DNA of 64,000 bases from Runella aurantiaca (lineage in GTDB: Bacteria > Bacteroidota > Bacteroidia > Cytophagales > Spirosomataceae): the NCBI RefSeq assembly GCF_003339505.1, contig NZ_QPIW01000008.1, positions 1-64,000 on the forward strand, given 5' to 3'. Of this stretch, positions 1 through 8,076 are shown in pieces. Every line of letters starts with the position of its first letter. The first letter of the stretch is position 1. A program made the position numbers and the translations under genes. Under the pieces are notes generated by a model. That model had not been told where the DNA came from, did not search any database, and saw only the letters and a program-made list of their open reading frames with translations.

Positions 1-1
1 T

Positions 2-115
2 GAGTGGTGGCGAATTTACAATTTTGAGAGACCCCACTCAGCTCTCAAGGGCAAGACACCTCAGCAAATATGGTTAAACCAAGAGGAACTCTATTTAAAA
101 ATGGCTGCGGCCTAG
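2..115 (+). CDS. IS transposase, C-terminal end (partial)
   Basis: Reading frame 2 is open from the window edge to a TAG at 113-115 and gives 37 residues. These include YNFERPHSALKGKTP, the typical end of the rve-type integrase core of IS3/IS481-like transposases (the RPHSAL-GxTP motif after the catalytic glutamate). The 5' part lies outside the window, so neither intactness nor family can be settled. An 11-bp inverted repeat follows at 135-168, but no terminal inverted repeat of the element could be recognised. An IS so close to the duplicated rpsJ tail may have taken part in rearranging this locus (inference). Confidence 0.6.
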   Translation, partial: EWWRIYNFERPHSALKGKTPQQIWLNQEELYLKMAAA

Positions 116-476
116 GGAATGAGGACAGCCAACTCTATTCTCCAAGTTAGGGCTAATTTGGAGAATAGTAGATTAAAATATATAAATGAACGGTGTTTCG
201 CACAGCCCAATAACTACTAAATGGAATAGGTTTTTGGCACTCACCGTTTTACGAACACTCTCTCTATAGAAAGGTCGAAGTCACCCTTCAGAAGACTTTG
301 ACCAACGAGAGAAGGAATTACAGGTGGTATTGCAGGAAGTAAAGGAGAAGAGATGCTGGAATAGGGTAATTAAATCTATAATTTTTTCAATAAAAGAAGT
401 GAGTTGTGGATTTTGTGGCAATTTATTGCCCAAAAGGAGCTAAAAGAGGGATTTTTGTTTACGGGACGGAAATAAA
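116..476. other. Non-coding stretch with one perfect hairpin
   Basis: No convincing reading frame was seen. The only structure noted is an 11-bp perfect inverted repeat, CTATTCTCCAA (135-145) with its complement at 158-168 and a 12-nt spacer. It could be the terminator or end region of the IS at the left edge, but it has no clear T-run. Confidence 0.4.
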
Positions 477-511
477 TAAAACAACAAAAGCCGACCTCTT
501 TCGAAGTCGGC
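477..511 (-). terminator. Rho-independent terminator, copy A
   Basis: Read on the minus strand, a GCCGACTTC/GAGGTCGGC hairpin (490-511) is followed by a T-rich run (477-489). It is part of the duplicated rpsJ tail and lies where the minus-strand ORF ending at 587 would need a terminator. Confidence 0.7.
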
Positions 512-578
512 TTGGTGGTTGGAAACCTTATCATTAAACTTTAATCTCAACATCAACGCCACTTGGCAATTCGAGTTT
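477..578 (-). repeat. Duplicate of the rpsJ 3' end and terminator (copy A)
   Basis: Positions 477-578 match 1411-1512 at 100 of 102 bases (differences at 496/1430 and 507/1441). The unit holds the last codons of rpsJ, encoding [13 protein letters not shown] and the stop, plus its hairpin terminator and T-tract. Identity ends abruptly at 578/1512. This copy lacks the rest of S10, so it is not a gene. It lies just downstream of the 176-residue ORF on the same strand and so supplies that gene with a terminator. Confidence 0.9.
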
Positions 579-586
579 TATATGAA

Positions 587-1117
587 TCAGGGGTTAACTT
601 TTTGAAAGTTTTTAGTATTCAGAATAATCTTATCCGCATTTTTTTCTTCTTCTTGTATTCGAGCTTCTTGAAAAGCGGCTTCATCCTTGAGATATTCGGG
701 GTATTTCTTGATGTATTCTCGTTTCAAGGCGATATACGCTTTCACTGTACTGAGATTTGGATAGTCTTTAAAATAGAACTGGTTTAAGATTTCAGACCTT
801 TTCTCATTAAAAGCAAGTTGTTTCATTCCAGCCTCAAATTGTTCCAGACTTATTCTTAAGACCACCTTATCAGGTTTTTTAAAGTTTTTGGGATTCGCCT
901 TAGGATCTTTAGGCTCCCAAGAAAAGTTTTTTTCTACTCCGTATTTTCGGGCAATCTTCATTAAAGTTTCATATTCAACTATTATTGAATCTCGTTGCGT
1001 TTGTGAAAATTTCTTATTTTTTGCCTGAGTCAATTCAGATTTTGTTTGTGTTTGTCCAACCGTTATTGCCAGCAGTAGTAGTAAGATAGCTATCAAAAGT
1101 TTTATAGTGGTATTCAT
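587..1117 (-). CDS. Hypothetical secreted protein
   Basis: The product is a 176-residue protein of a family I do not recognise. The N-terminus has a clear signal peptide (hydrophobic residues about 5-21, cleavage likely near GQTQT). The mature part is highly charged and lysine/glutamate rich, probably helical, with no cysteines, so a periplasmic or surface protein is likely. The ATG at 1115-1117 is the only good start. The gene sits between the two copies of the rpsJ tail (477-578 and 1411-1512), and its stop is eight bases from copy A. It therefore looks like cargo of whatever event duplicated that tail. Its coding status rests on ORF length and the signal peptide only. Confidence 0.65.
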   Translation of the reverse strand: MNTTIKLLIAILLLLLAITVGQTQTKSELTQAKNKKFSQTQRDSIIVEYETLMKIARKYGVEKNFSWEPKDPKANPKNFKKPDKVVLRISLEQFEAGMKQLAFNEKRSEILNQFYFKDYPNLSTVKAYIALKREYIKKYPEYLKDEAAFQEARIQEEEKNADKIILNTKNFQKVNP

Positions 1118-1410
1118 GTTTCACTAAGTTTTTGGGATTCGATACGCTAAATTGGCTCTTTTTTTATTAGATTGAATAGCTTGTAACCAGAATTTAATTA
1201 CAATTTATTCTTGAATTCAAGGTTTATAATAGCTTTTGTAGGAGCGAATAAAACGGATAAATAACCACCTTGAGCGGTACTTAAAGGAGTTTGTCAGGAC
1301 GTAGAGTTACGCAATGATACGACGAGTGTCGAAGATAAAGAAGGAGTAGGGCAAAACCAACGAAAACTTATCAAACGGTTTTGGGGGTGGGAAGAGGCTC
1401 ATTTTACCCC
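1118..1410. other. Non-coding stretch, possible decayed coding remnant
   Basis: No open gene is present. On the plus strand around 1230-1345 short frames broken by stops resemble charged helical protein (for example ERIKRINNHLERYLKEF). They may be remains of a mobile-element gene, but no family motif can be named. Nothing else was noted. Confidence 0.25.
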
Positions 1411-1445
1411 TAAAACAACAAAAGCCGACTTCTTTCGAAGCCGGC
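1411..1445 (-). terminator. rpsJ rho-independent terminator
   Basis: On the minus strand the hairpin GCCGGCTTC/GAAGTCGGC (1424-1445, one G-U pair) is followed by TTTTGTTGTTTTA. It lies 22 bases after the rpsJ stop and ends the fusA-rpsJ transcript before the usual S10-operon genes. Confidence 0.85.
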
Positions 1446-1512
1446 TTGGTGGTTGGAAACCTTATCATTAAACTTTAATCTCAACATCAACGCCACTTGG
1501 CAATTCGAGTTT
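1411..1512 (-). repeat. rpsJ 3' end and terminator (copy B, in place)
   Basis: This is the copy joined to the full rpsJ gene and the partner of 477-578, in the same orientation. The 934-bp offset encloses one secreted-protein ORF. Such an arrangement is typical of an element that inserted in the 3' end of a conserved gene and regenerated that end, but no integrase lies between the copies. Confidence 0.9.
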
Positions 1513-1773
1513 CATCAAAGCATCTACGGTTTTGGCGCTTGAAGAGTGAATGTCAATCAGGCGCTTGTAGGTGCAAAGTTGGAACTGCTCACGTGATTTT
1601 TTGTTCACGTGGGGTGAGCGAAGTACCGTGTAGATTTGCTTTTCTGTAGGCAATGGAATCGGGCCGCTAACCACAGCACCCGTTGATTTCACCGCCTTTA
1701 CAATGCGGTCCGCCGATTTGTCCACCAAGTTGTGGTCAAATGACTTCAGTTTGATACGAATTTTTTGATTCAT
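1468..1773 (-). CDS. rpsJ: 30S ribosomal protein S10
   Basis: S10 is a component of the 30S subunit head and doubles as the antitermination factor NusE. The 101-residue product starts [18 protein letters not shown] and carries the conserved ISGPIPLPT-like segment (here [30 protein letters not shown]), matching the family in length and sequence. I start it at ATG 1771-1773; the longer frame upstream adds a non-homologous extension. It follows fusA on the same strand with a 143-bp spacer containing a hairpin repeat. Unusually, no rplC or other S10-operon gene follows: a terminator comes at once. The last codons are duplicated at 477-578. Confidence 0.97.
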   Translation of the reverse strand: MNQKIRIKLKSFDHNLVDKSADRIVKAVKSTGAVVSGPIPLPTEKQIYTVLRSPHVNKKSREQFQLCTYKRLIDIHSSSAKTVDALMKLELPSGVDVEIKV

Positions 1774-1848
1774 TGTGATAAGGTGGCTCTGATTGTTTTG
1801 ATAACATCCCGTCGAAAGAGCCATTAACTCCGACAGGAAATATTTTTA

Positions 1849-1910
1849 GGTTGGCAGTAAACAGAATATAATCTTAAGAACTGCTGACTGTAGACTGTTT
1901 ACTGCTAACC
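1849..1910. repeat. Intra-operonic inverted repeat between fusA and rpsJ
   Basis: The 16-bp arm GGTTGGCAGTAAACAG (1849-1864) pairs with 1895-1910 with one mismatch. The same GGCAGTAAACAG core recurs in the hairpin at 47321-47436, so this is a member of a dispersed repeat family. It would be transcribed in the fusA-rpsJ mRNA. There is no T-run, so a terminator is unlikely. Confidence 0.7.
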
Positions 1911-1916
1911 GATTTA

Positions 1917-4025
1917 CTATCCTTTTGATTTTGCAATCACGACTTCGGCCAAGTTGTTTGGCAGGAACTCGTAGTGGGAGAAGGTCAAGTTGGCAGTAGC
2001 ACGACCCGACGACATGGTGCGTAGGTCGGTTACGTAACCAAACAACTCCGACAAAGGTACATCAGCTTTGATTACTTGTGAACCAGCGCGTGAGTCCATG
2101 CCTTTCATGATACCGCGACGACGGTTTAAGTCACCCGTGATTGGACCCGTGTATTCTTCAGGCGTCAATACTTCAACCGCCATGATGGGTTCCAACAATT
2201 TTGGACCGGCTAGACGAGCGGCTTCTTTAAAGCCCAATTTCGCGGCCAATTCAAACGAAAGTGAATCGGAGTCAACATCGTGGTAAGAACCGTGGAAAAG
2301 ACGCACTTTCATGCTCTCCAACTGGTAGCCGGCCAAAGGACCGTTTACCATTGCTGCTTCAAAACCTTTTTGAACGGGTTGGATAAATTCGCGTGGAATA
2401 GCACCCCCAACGACTTCGTTTACAAATTGTAAACCTTTCTTCACTTCCTGACCTTCTTCGTGGTCATCGCGTGGCCCGATTTCGAAAACGATATCGGCAA
2501 ATTTACCACGACCACCCGTTTGTTTCTTATAAACTTCACGGTGTTCAACACTCTTCGTGATGGCTTCTTTGTAAGCTACCTGCGGCGCACCTTGGTTTAC
2601 TTCCACCTTGAACTCACGACGCATACGGTCGATGATGATTTCTAAGTGAAGCTCACCCATTCCTTTGATGATGGTCTGACCAGTCTCTTCGTTTGATTCA
2701 ACCTGGAGGGTTGGATCTTCTTCGATGAGTTTACCGATGGCTTTCGAGAAGTTATCCTGATCTGCTGTTTTCTTAGGCTCAATGGCATACCCGATAACTG
2801 GCTCAGGGAAAACCATTGATTCCAGAATGATAGGATGTTTTTCATCAGAAAGGGTATCTCCCGTTTTGATGTCTTTAAAACCTACTACTGCACCAATGTC
2901 ACCTGCTTCCAAACGTTCAATAGAGTTTTGCTTATTAGCGTGCATTTGGAAAATACGAGAAATACGTTCTTTGTTTTCTGAACGGTTGTTCAATACATAA
3001 GAACCTGCTTCTAATACACCTGAATAAGCACGAATAAAGCACAAACGACCTACGTAAGGGTCAGTAGCGATTTTGAACGCTAAAGCTGAGAAAGGCTCCG
3101 TTACACTTGGTTTACGAGAGATTTCAGCGCCAGTGTCAGGGTTTGTTCCTTTGATGCTTTCTTTGTCCAACGGTGAAGGCAACAACGCCATCACGTAGTC
3201 TAGCATGGTTTGAACACCTTTGTTTTTGAAAGATGAACCACAAAGCATAGGGACAACTTTCATGGCAATGACAGCTTCACGCAAAGCGGCTAATATTTCG
3301 TCTTCGGTGATTGATGTTGGATCCTCGAAGTATTTTTCCATCAAGGTATCATCAAATTCAGCCACGGCTTCGAGCAATTTCTCCCGCCATTCGGTTGCTT
3401 CTTCGAGCATGTCGTCTGGAATAGGCACTTCTTGGAAGGTCATTCCTTTATCGTGCTCGTTCCATACCATTCCGCGGAAGTTCACCAAGTCAACTACCCC
3501 TTTGAAGTTATCTTCAGAACCGATTGGCAATTGCAAAGGCACTGCGTAGCTACCCAGCATTTCCTTTACTTGCTTACAGACGTTCAAAAAGTCAGCTCCT
3601 GAACGGTCCATTTTATTAACGAAGCCCAAACGTGCTACGTTGTAGTTGTTGGCCAAACGCCAGTTGGTTTCAGATTGAGGTTCAACACCATCAACGGCAC
3701 TGAACAAAAATACAAGACCATCCAATACGCGAAGTGAGCGGTTTACTTCTACTGTAAAGTCAACGTGGCCCGGCGTGTCAATAATGTTGATGTGGTATTT
3801 GTTATCTCTATACTGCCAATCTACTGTGGTAGCAGCTGAAGTAATTGTGATACCGCGCTCTTGCTCTTGCGCCATCCAGTCCATCGTTGCAGCACCGTCG
3901 TGTACCTCACCGATTTTGTGGCTTACCCCTGCGTAATATAGAATTCGCTCCGTTGTGGTGGTTTTCCCAGCATCAATGTGAGCAGCAATCCCAATGTTTC
4001 TTGTGAATTTTAAATCACGTGCCAT
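1917..4025 (-). CDS. fusA: Translation elongation factor G
   Basis: This is the GTPase that drives tRNA and mRNA translocation on the ribosome and, with the recycling factor, ribosome splitting. The 702-residue length is canonical. The G domain shows AHIDAGKTT (P-loop, about residues 15-23), [10 protein letters not shown] (switch I), DTPGHVDF (about 83-90) and NKMDRSGAD (about 137-145). Later domains carry [13 protein letters not shown] (domain III) and [16 protein letters not shown] (domain V). The ATG at 4023-4025 precedes the conserved [16 protein letters not shown]. Its own promoter is at 4154-4185, and rpsJ follows. rpsL and rpsG, which normally precede fusA, are absent from the window. 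Confidence 0.98.
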   Translation of the reverse strand: MARDLKFTRNIGIAAHIDAGKTTTTERILYYAGVSHKIGEVHDGAATMDWMAQEQERGITITSAATTVDWQYRDNKYHINIIDTPGHVDFTVEVNRSLRVLDGLVFLFSAVDGVEPQSETNWRLANNYNVARLGFVNKMDRSGADFLNVCKQVKEMLGSYAVPLQLPIGSEDNFKGVVDLVNFRGMVWNEHDKGMTFQEVPIPDDMLEEATEWREKLLEAVAEFDDTLMEKYFEDPTSITEDEILAALREAVIAMKVVPMLCGSSFKNKGVQTMLDYVMALLPSPLDKESIKGTNPDTGAEISRKPSVTEPFSALAFKIATDPYVGRLCFIRAYSGVLEAGSYVLNNRSENKERISRIFQMHANKQNSIERLEAGDIGAVVGFKDIKTGDTLSDEKHPIILESMVFPEPVIGYAIEPKKTADQDNFSKAIGKLIEEDPTLQVESNEETGQTIIKGMGELHLEIIIDRMRREFKVEVNQGAPQVAYKEAITKSVEHREVYKKQTGGRGKFADIVFEIGPRDDHEEGQEVKKGLQFVNEVVGGAIPREFIQPVQKGFEAAMVNGPLAGYQLESMKVRLFHGSYHDVDSDSLSFELAAKLGFKEAARLAGPKLLEPIMAVEVLTPEEYTGPITGDLNRRRGIMKGMDSRAGSQVIKADVPLSELFGYVTDLRTMSSGRATANLTFSHYEFLPNNLAEVVIAKSKG

Positions 4026-4153
4026 GGTTTTTGTGATTGTTATTAAATCTGTTAAGTCTAAGTTCCTTGATTTGTGATGATATGCAGAACGCTTTTGGCC
4101 TCAATATTAGGCATATACGCACAAATTACGGTACCATTCTGAAAATCAGAGCG

Positions 4154-4185
4154 CAAAATTAGAAGTTTTACATCGGAAAAGCAAA
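4154..4185 (-). promoter_or_regulatory. Predicted promoter of fusA-rpsJ
   Basis: On the minus strand TTTG (4182-4185) is followed after 20 bases by TAATTTTG (4154-4161). This matches the Bacteroidota housekeeping promoter TTTG-N19-21-TAnnTTTG. The start point would lie near 4147, about 120 bases before the fusA ATG. It explains how fusA is expressed without the upstream str genes. Confidence 0.7.
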
Positions 4186-4418
4186 CTTAGATTTATACAA
4201 ATTTGCAAATTGAAGGCACAGTTTTTGGTAGCTAAGCAAAAGTTTGGGATTTTTAGCCAAAAAGGTGCGGGGTTAGTTGCTCACAACCCAATAGCAGGTA
4301 GTCCAATAGTCTATTTCAAATACCCTAATAATGTATACTCAAACACTTGGTTGGGCCGTGGTTTCTTTTCTCGAAAGCGTATAACTTTCAGGAAGTGGAG
4401 TTCTTAAAAAATATACCA
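4186..4418. other. Intergenic, nothing recognised
   Basis: Nothing beyond the fusA promoter was seen between the fusA leader and the NTF2-like lipoprotein gene. Small frames here lack family motifs. Confidence 0.4.
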
Positions 4419-4892
4419 TCACCCTTTTACGTAAGCTAGTTTTTCTGCTACCTTCCCATTTCGAACTTTGAAGATATCCACTCCTCTCAGATGCCAAGGC
4501 TTTCCTTCTTTCGTTTTGCGGTAGATCCATCTGACCACACAACGGTCACCGTGGGCAAATGTCTCCTCTGCTTCAAAAAAAGCATCTGGATTATTAGCAA
4601 AAAACTTTCCCCAATACGCCCTTACAGCCTCAGCCCCTACTAAACGGGTACCATCTGGTTGCGGATTTGTATTCTCAAAAATACAGTCTTCTGTCATCGC
4701 ATTCATCACCGCATCAACATCATGACGATTAAACGCGGCATTGAACCTTTCCACTGCGGCAAGTGTGAGGTTTGTCGTACTATTTTCTGTTTCAGTTATC
4801 ATCCCTTTTTGTGTTTCCTTTTTGCTAAAACTGGTTTTACATGAAGTAAAGAGGAAGGATGCCAAGATAAGAAGTGTCAAAATTTTATTCAT
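4419..4892 (-). CDS. NTF2/SnoaL-like lipoprotein
   Basis: A 157-residue protein starting MNKILTLLILASFLFTSC: a lipoprotein signal peptide with lipobox LFTSC, so it is probably anchored to a membrane facing the periplasm or surface. From about residue 40 to the end it has the SnoaL/NTF2-like fold pattern (FNAAFNRHDVDAVMNAMTED, DGTRLVGAEAVRAYW, VDIFKVRNGKVAE). That fold covers small enzymes and ligand binders, so the function is open. I use ATG 4890-4892 because the signal peptide begins there; the longer frame adds 14 unlikely residues. A matching promoter lies at 4972-5003. Confidence 0.85.
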   Translation of the reverse strand: MNKILTLLILASFLFTSCKTSFSKKETQKGMITETENSTTNLTLAAVERFNAAFNRHDVDAVMNAMTEDCIFENTNPQPDGTRLVGAEAVRAYWGKFFANNPDAFFEAEETFAHGDRCVVRWIYRKTKEGKPWHLRGVDIFKVRNGKVAEKLAYVKG

Positions 4893-4971
4893 TTTATGGA
4901 TAGTTAAAATGTTAAAGAACTTAACAATCACCACTGATTCATGGCTAAATATCCTGAAAAGAGCACCTATA

Positions 4972-5003
4972 CAAAACTAAAAATAATAATGATGGTTTCC
5001 AAA
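4972..5003 (-). promoter_or_regulatory. Predicted promoter of the NTF2-like lipoprotein gene
   Basis: On the minus strand TTTG (5000-5003) is followed after 20 bases by TAGTTTTG (4972-4979), a full match to the Bacteroidota promoter. The leader to the ATG at 4892 would be about 73 bases. Confidence 0.65.
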
Positions 5004-5122
5004 TATGAAACCAAGATAACTATTTGATAATCAAGTAAATTTTGTTGTTTATTTAGTTTGATGAAATCAAATTTGAAACCTTTCAGTCGTGAGTAGTATA
5101 CGTTAGGGATATTTTCAGCAGG

Positions 5123-5284
5123 ATGTCAGAAAAAAGAAGCCTCTTTGGAGGTTTGGATTTGGAAGTTGTGGCCCGTAGAACTCAAGGAATAGACTTAGCA
5201 CTGGAAAAGAAAATGAAGGTTTTAATCAAACAAGTTAGGGAAGGTTTGGTATTATTTTTGTTCGTCTATACCCGACAAGAATGA
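5123..5284 (+). CDS. Possible small ORF (53 residues)
   Basis: ATG 5123 to TGA 5282-5284 encodes a 53-residue basic/hydrophobic protein starting MSEKRSLFGGLDLEVVARRT and ending FLFVYTRQE. A purine-rich AGCAGG precedes the start. No family was recognised. A promoter-like TATTTTTG for the next gene (5253-5260) lies inside it, which argues against coding. The rest of 4893-5312 holds only the promoter at 4972-5003. Confidence 0.2.
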   Translation: MSEKRSLFGGLDLEVVARRTQGIDLALEKKMKVLIKQVREGLVLFLFVYTRQE

Positions 5285-5312
5285 TTGTTTACCCTATGAT
5301 TTTATTGAATTA

Positions 5313-6077
5313 ATGAAAGACTATTCTTTTTTGGGCCGTTTAGGAAGGGCTGTATGGATTTTGGCTTTGTTATTGTTAAATAGACACACTGCCTGCGGAC
5401 AGGCCGAAAATCGCTGGGAGGTAGGAGGAGGCTTGGGAGCGGTTGGGTATTTAGGAGATTTAAATCAACAAGATCTCGTGTCGAAAGAGTTTAATCTCAG
5501 CTACCATGGATTTATTCGTAAATACATAAACACAAGTAATTTTGCCCTCCGTTATAATTTTCAAGTCGGTAAATTCAGCGGTCGAGACAGTAATTATCCT
5601 AATCGTGCATCCCGAAATCTGAGTATCGACACCCGATTTGTTGAAAATGCTTTTTTGATAGAATGGGATTACTTTGACATTAATCCTATTTATTATCGCC
5701 AATATTATGGCTATCAACCCGTCTATACGCCTTATTTTTTTGCTGGCCCGACGGTGGTTTATACCAATCCCCGTCCCGATTTTACACAGACCTACTCGCC
5801 TTATGCGACCATTTTGGAAGGAATTGAGCACGATAAAAATGCCCGATACGCACACTGGCATTTGGCATTTGCATTTGGAGGAGGGATGAAATTTGACCTG
5901 TCGCCGAGCGTCAATTTGGGGATAGAAGCCTCTTTTAGAATTGCCACGAGCGACTACGTCGATGGGATAAGCAAGGCAGGAAATCCAAATAGAAATGATG
6001 GCTATCAATTGGTTACCATCACAGGAACGTATCGGCTCGGAATTCAGCGGAAAAGCATACGACGAAAATGGCGTTGA
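5313..6077 (+). CDS. Outer-membrane beta-barrel protein, PorG/DUF6089-like
   Basis: A 254-residue protein with an N-terminal signal (hydrophobic residues about 13-28, cleavage near ACGQA). Then comes the family hallmark VGGGLGAVGYLGDLN and alternating aromatic beta-strands (YGYQPVYTPYFFAGPTVVY, FGGGMKFDLSPSVNLGIEASF, YQLVTITGTYRLG). This pattern is that of the DUF6089 family, which includes PorG, an outer-membrane component of the type IX secretion apparatus. Whether this copy is PorG itself or a paralogue cannot be told from sequence reading alone. A -7 box TATTTTTG lies at 5253-5260. The HIT gene follows 83 bases downstream on the same strand. Confidence 0.7.
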   Translation: MKDYSFLGRLGRAVWILALLLLNRHTACGQAENRWEVGGGLGAVGYLGDLNQQDLVSKEFNLSYHGFIRKYINTSNFALRYNFQVGKFSGRDSNYPNRASRNLSIDTRFVENAFLIEWDYFDINPIYYRQYYGYQPVYTPYFFAGPTVVYTNPRPDFTQTYSPYATILEGIEHDKNARYAHWHLAFAFGGGMKFDLSPSVNLGIEASFRIATSDYVDGISKAGNPNRNDGYQLVTITGTYRLGIQRKSIRRKWR

Positions 6078-6160
6078 TGGGTCTTTAGTTATGCTATTTT
6101 GTTGTTATACTTGCTGGATAATTATCCTTTTGTGTACTTCCATTTTTATACCTACAAACT

Positions 6161-6550
6161 ATGCCTTCTTTATTCACGCGTATTGTTAATGGTGAGATAC
6201 CCTGCCATAAAATTGCCGAAACCGAAGACTTTTTGGCATTTCTTGATGTTTTTCCCTGCGCTCCGGGCCATACACTCGTGATTCCAAAACAAGAAATAGA
6301 TTACATTTTTGATTTGGAAGATAGACTGTATGAAGGTTTAATGAAATTTTCGAAGCAAGTCGCTGCCGCTGTTGAGCAAGCCGTGCCTTGTAAGCGCATC
6401 GGTGTGGCCGTTATAGGATTAGAAGTACCTCATGCCCACGTCCACCTGATTCCGCTCAATAGCATGGCGGATATGAATTTCAATAATAAACTCAAAATGA
6501 GTCAGGATGAGTTGGCGGAGATTGCTGCGAAAATACGAGAGAAGTTGTAG
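6161..6550 (+). CDS. HIT family nucleotide hydrolase/transferase
   Basis: A 129-residue histidine-triad protein. It contains CKIAETEDFLAFLDVFPCAPGHTLVIPK near the N-terminus and the triad HAHVHL (in EVPHAHVHLIPLNSM, residues about 90-95), whose central histidine is the catalytic nucleophile for nucleoside phosphoramidates or dinucleotides. Length and motif order fit the cytosolic Hint/HIT group. The start MPSLFTRIVNGEIPCHKIAE is canonical. It is probably co-transcribed with the preceding outer-membrane protein gene, without obvious functional linkage. Confidence 0.92.
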   Translation: MPSLFTRIVNGEIPCHKIAETEDFLAFLDVFPCAPGHTLVIPKQEIDYIFDLEDRLYEGLMKFSKQVAAAVEQAVPCKRIGVAVIGLEVPHAHVHLIPLNSMADMNFNNKLKMSQDELAEIAAKIREKL

Positions 6551-6650
6551 GGTATTGATACTGGGAGTTTTTTGCAAAACCTCAAGGAGTTTTGATGGTT
6601 GGACAGGTTATTTGTATGAACGAACATACCGATCACTCTTACACCCCGTC

Positions 6651-6917
6651 TCACCGACCAGTATCTCTGCGGCTTATTTCCGCTTGAATGCTCTTTAGGT
6701 TTTTTGAATACCTGGAACCAATGATCAAAGCAAAAATTAGCAACCCAACAGTCAGGAAAAAACCTCCTTTGTGCGTAGCCGACCAAATAGCGATACCAAC
6801 CAAAAAACCGATGAACAAAGCAGTTGGGATTTTTTGCGATTTTATTTTTTTTTCTTCTGACCCTAATTCTTCAAGTGTCATTTTAGAGTAGTCTTTATTG
6901 CTGAGCAATTTTCCCAT
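6651..6917 (-). CDS. Small two-helix membrane protein, hypothetical
   Basis: With the start at ATG 6915-6917 the protein has 88 residues beginning MGKLLSNKDYSKMTLEELGSEE. It has two hydrophobic segments (ALFIGFLVGIAIWSA and FFLTVGLLIFALIIGS) and a basic C-terminus. The EELxxEEKKIKSQKIP-type lead into the first helix is common in small inner-membrane proteins of Bacteroidota whose function is unknown. The frame extends upstream to 7079, but the extra 54 residues are not hydrophobic and look unrelated, so I prefer the shorter form. Confidence 0.6.
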   Translation of the reverse strand: MGKLLSNKDYSKMTLEELGSEEKKIKSQKIPTALFIGFLVGIAIWSATHKGGFFLTVGLLIFALIIGSRYSKNLKSIQAEISRRDTGR

Positions 6918-7120
6918 TTTGTTGTTAATGTCAATGTTTCTACGTTCCAACTTGTCATTAGACGCAATATTACTATGTTGTTTTGGATTGATAATCATCT
7001 GGTTGCCATATGGCAGCATCGCAACAGAATGATTCAGATTTAAGTTTACAAGTATCCTTAAATCTTGCGTTTTCTGCAAGAAAAATCAGGTTATTTTACA
7101 AAGTACTCTATTTTCTGAGA

Positions 7121-7221
7121 GTGCTGTCAGATTCTCAAATCTGACAGGTGAGGTTTCTCAAAACCGAACAATACGAGGTTTTGAGAAACCTCACCTGTCG
7201 GTTATAAGTAACCGACAGCAC
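7121..7221. repeat. Cloverleaf-like palindrome with no unpaired junction bases
   Basis: An outer 8-bp stem (GTGCTGTC 7121-7128 with GACAGCAC 7214-7221) encloses three adjoining hairpins: 7129-7142 (5-bp stem), 7143-7199 (perfect 23-bp stem, 11-nt loop) and 7200-7213 (5-bp stem). Every base outside the loops is paired. The sequence encodes nothing and lies between two minus-strand genes. It looks like a REP/BIME-type intergenic element rather than a tRNA. Confidence 0.85.
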
Positions 7222-7266
7222 AGGCAAGATTCTGATGTCGTAGAAAAAATTACGTTTTAAGTCCTC

Positions 7267-8076
7267 TTATTTACAATCTGCGTACACAAAAGTTCGGCTG
7301 TTGGTCGCTACTCCCGAACCATCTGAAAATCGGGTAAATGATTGTTCCGTCAACGGGAAGCCGTTTTCATTGTAGGTGTACGTATACGTAGTCTCACTGA
7401 AGGCTTTCCCTGCCACATAGTCAATGCGTTTGCCCGCATTGCCGCTTGCGCCTGTTGTAAAAAGCGGGAATTTGATGTAGTCGGCATAGTAGTTCAGTAC
7501 GCTGAATGACCAGCCTTTAAAAGAATCGTAAACGGATTTTCGGTTATCGTAGTTGCTCAATTCAATACGATATATTTCTTGGCCAGTTTGAGTATCTGTT
7601 GTGATTGTTTCCGTAATATTTCCCTTGGAATCTCTTTTAATCATCGTTTGTTTTCCCATCGTATCCGTCACCTTGGTGATTCGTTGGTTGGCGTCTGTTT
7701 CAAAGGAAAGGGTATAATTAACATAAGCAGGTTCAATGGTCTTGTCTACCGTGAGGCGGGTTAATGCCCCGTTGGGAGCGTATGCCAAGGTTTCTTCGAC
7801 CGCTCCGTCGATTACTTTCACCAAACGATTGTTTTCGTAGGTATATCGAGCCGTACTTACGGGCTTCAACTGCCCGTCGGCGTTGTTTTTGATAGATACA
7901 TTCACCCCCTCCGGCGACCCCGAGGCGCCGTATAGGTATTCCAGTTTATAGGTATTGTTGACGCCAGTTTCACTACTGATATTGCAAACTGGGGTCGGTA
8001 CGGGGATGGGAGCAGGCGCTTGATTCTTGCCGCAGGCGAAAACAGTAAATAGCGATAATAGGGTAAGTCTCTTCAT
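7267..8076 (-). CDS. Hypothetical lipoprotein with YD-repeat-like strands
   Basis: A 269-residue protein from ATG 8074-8076 (MKRLTLLSLFTVFACGKNQ), with a lipoprotein signal ending at lipobox VFAC. The mature part has repeated beta-hairpins of the form YTYENNRLVKVID, LSFETDANQRITKVTD and KRDSKGNITET, resembling YD/RHS-like or DUF4595-type repeats of Bacteroidota surface lipoproteins. No enzymatic motif was seen. The longer frame to 8112 adds 12 residues in front of the signal peptide and was rejected. Confidence 0.75.
   Translation of the reverse strand: MKRLTLLSLFTVFACGKNQAPAPIPVPTPVCNISSETGVNNTYKLEYLYGASGSPEGVNVSIKNNADGQLKPVSTARYTYENNRLVKVIDGAVEETLAYAPNGALTRLTVDKTIEPAYVNYTLSFETDANQRITKVTDTMGKQTMIKRDSKGNITETITTDTQTGQEIYRIELSNYDNRKSVYDSFKGWSFSVLNYYADYIKFPLFTTGASGNAGKRIDYVAGKAFSETTYTYTYNENGFPLTEQSFTRFSDGSGVATNSRTFVYADCK

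Noticed and set aside
1230-1345. Possible degenerate mobile-element gene
   Set aside because: Short frames such as ERIKRINNHLERYLKEF are broken by stops and match no motif I can name.
5460-6008. 182-residue minus-strand ORF
   Set aside because: Antisense shadow of the PorG-like gene.
7121-7221. tRNA or structured riboswitch
   Set aside because: The cloverleaf has no D/T-loop bases, no anticodon-arm proportions and a 23-bp arm; it is better explained as a palindromic repeat.
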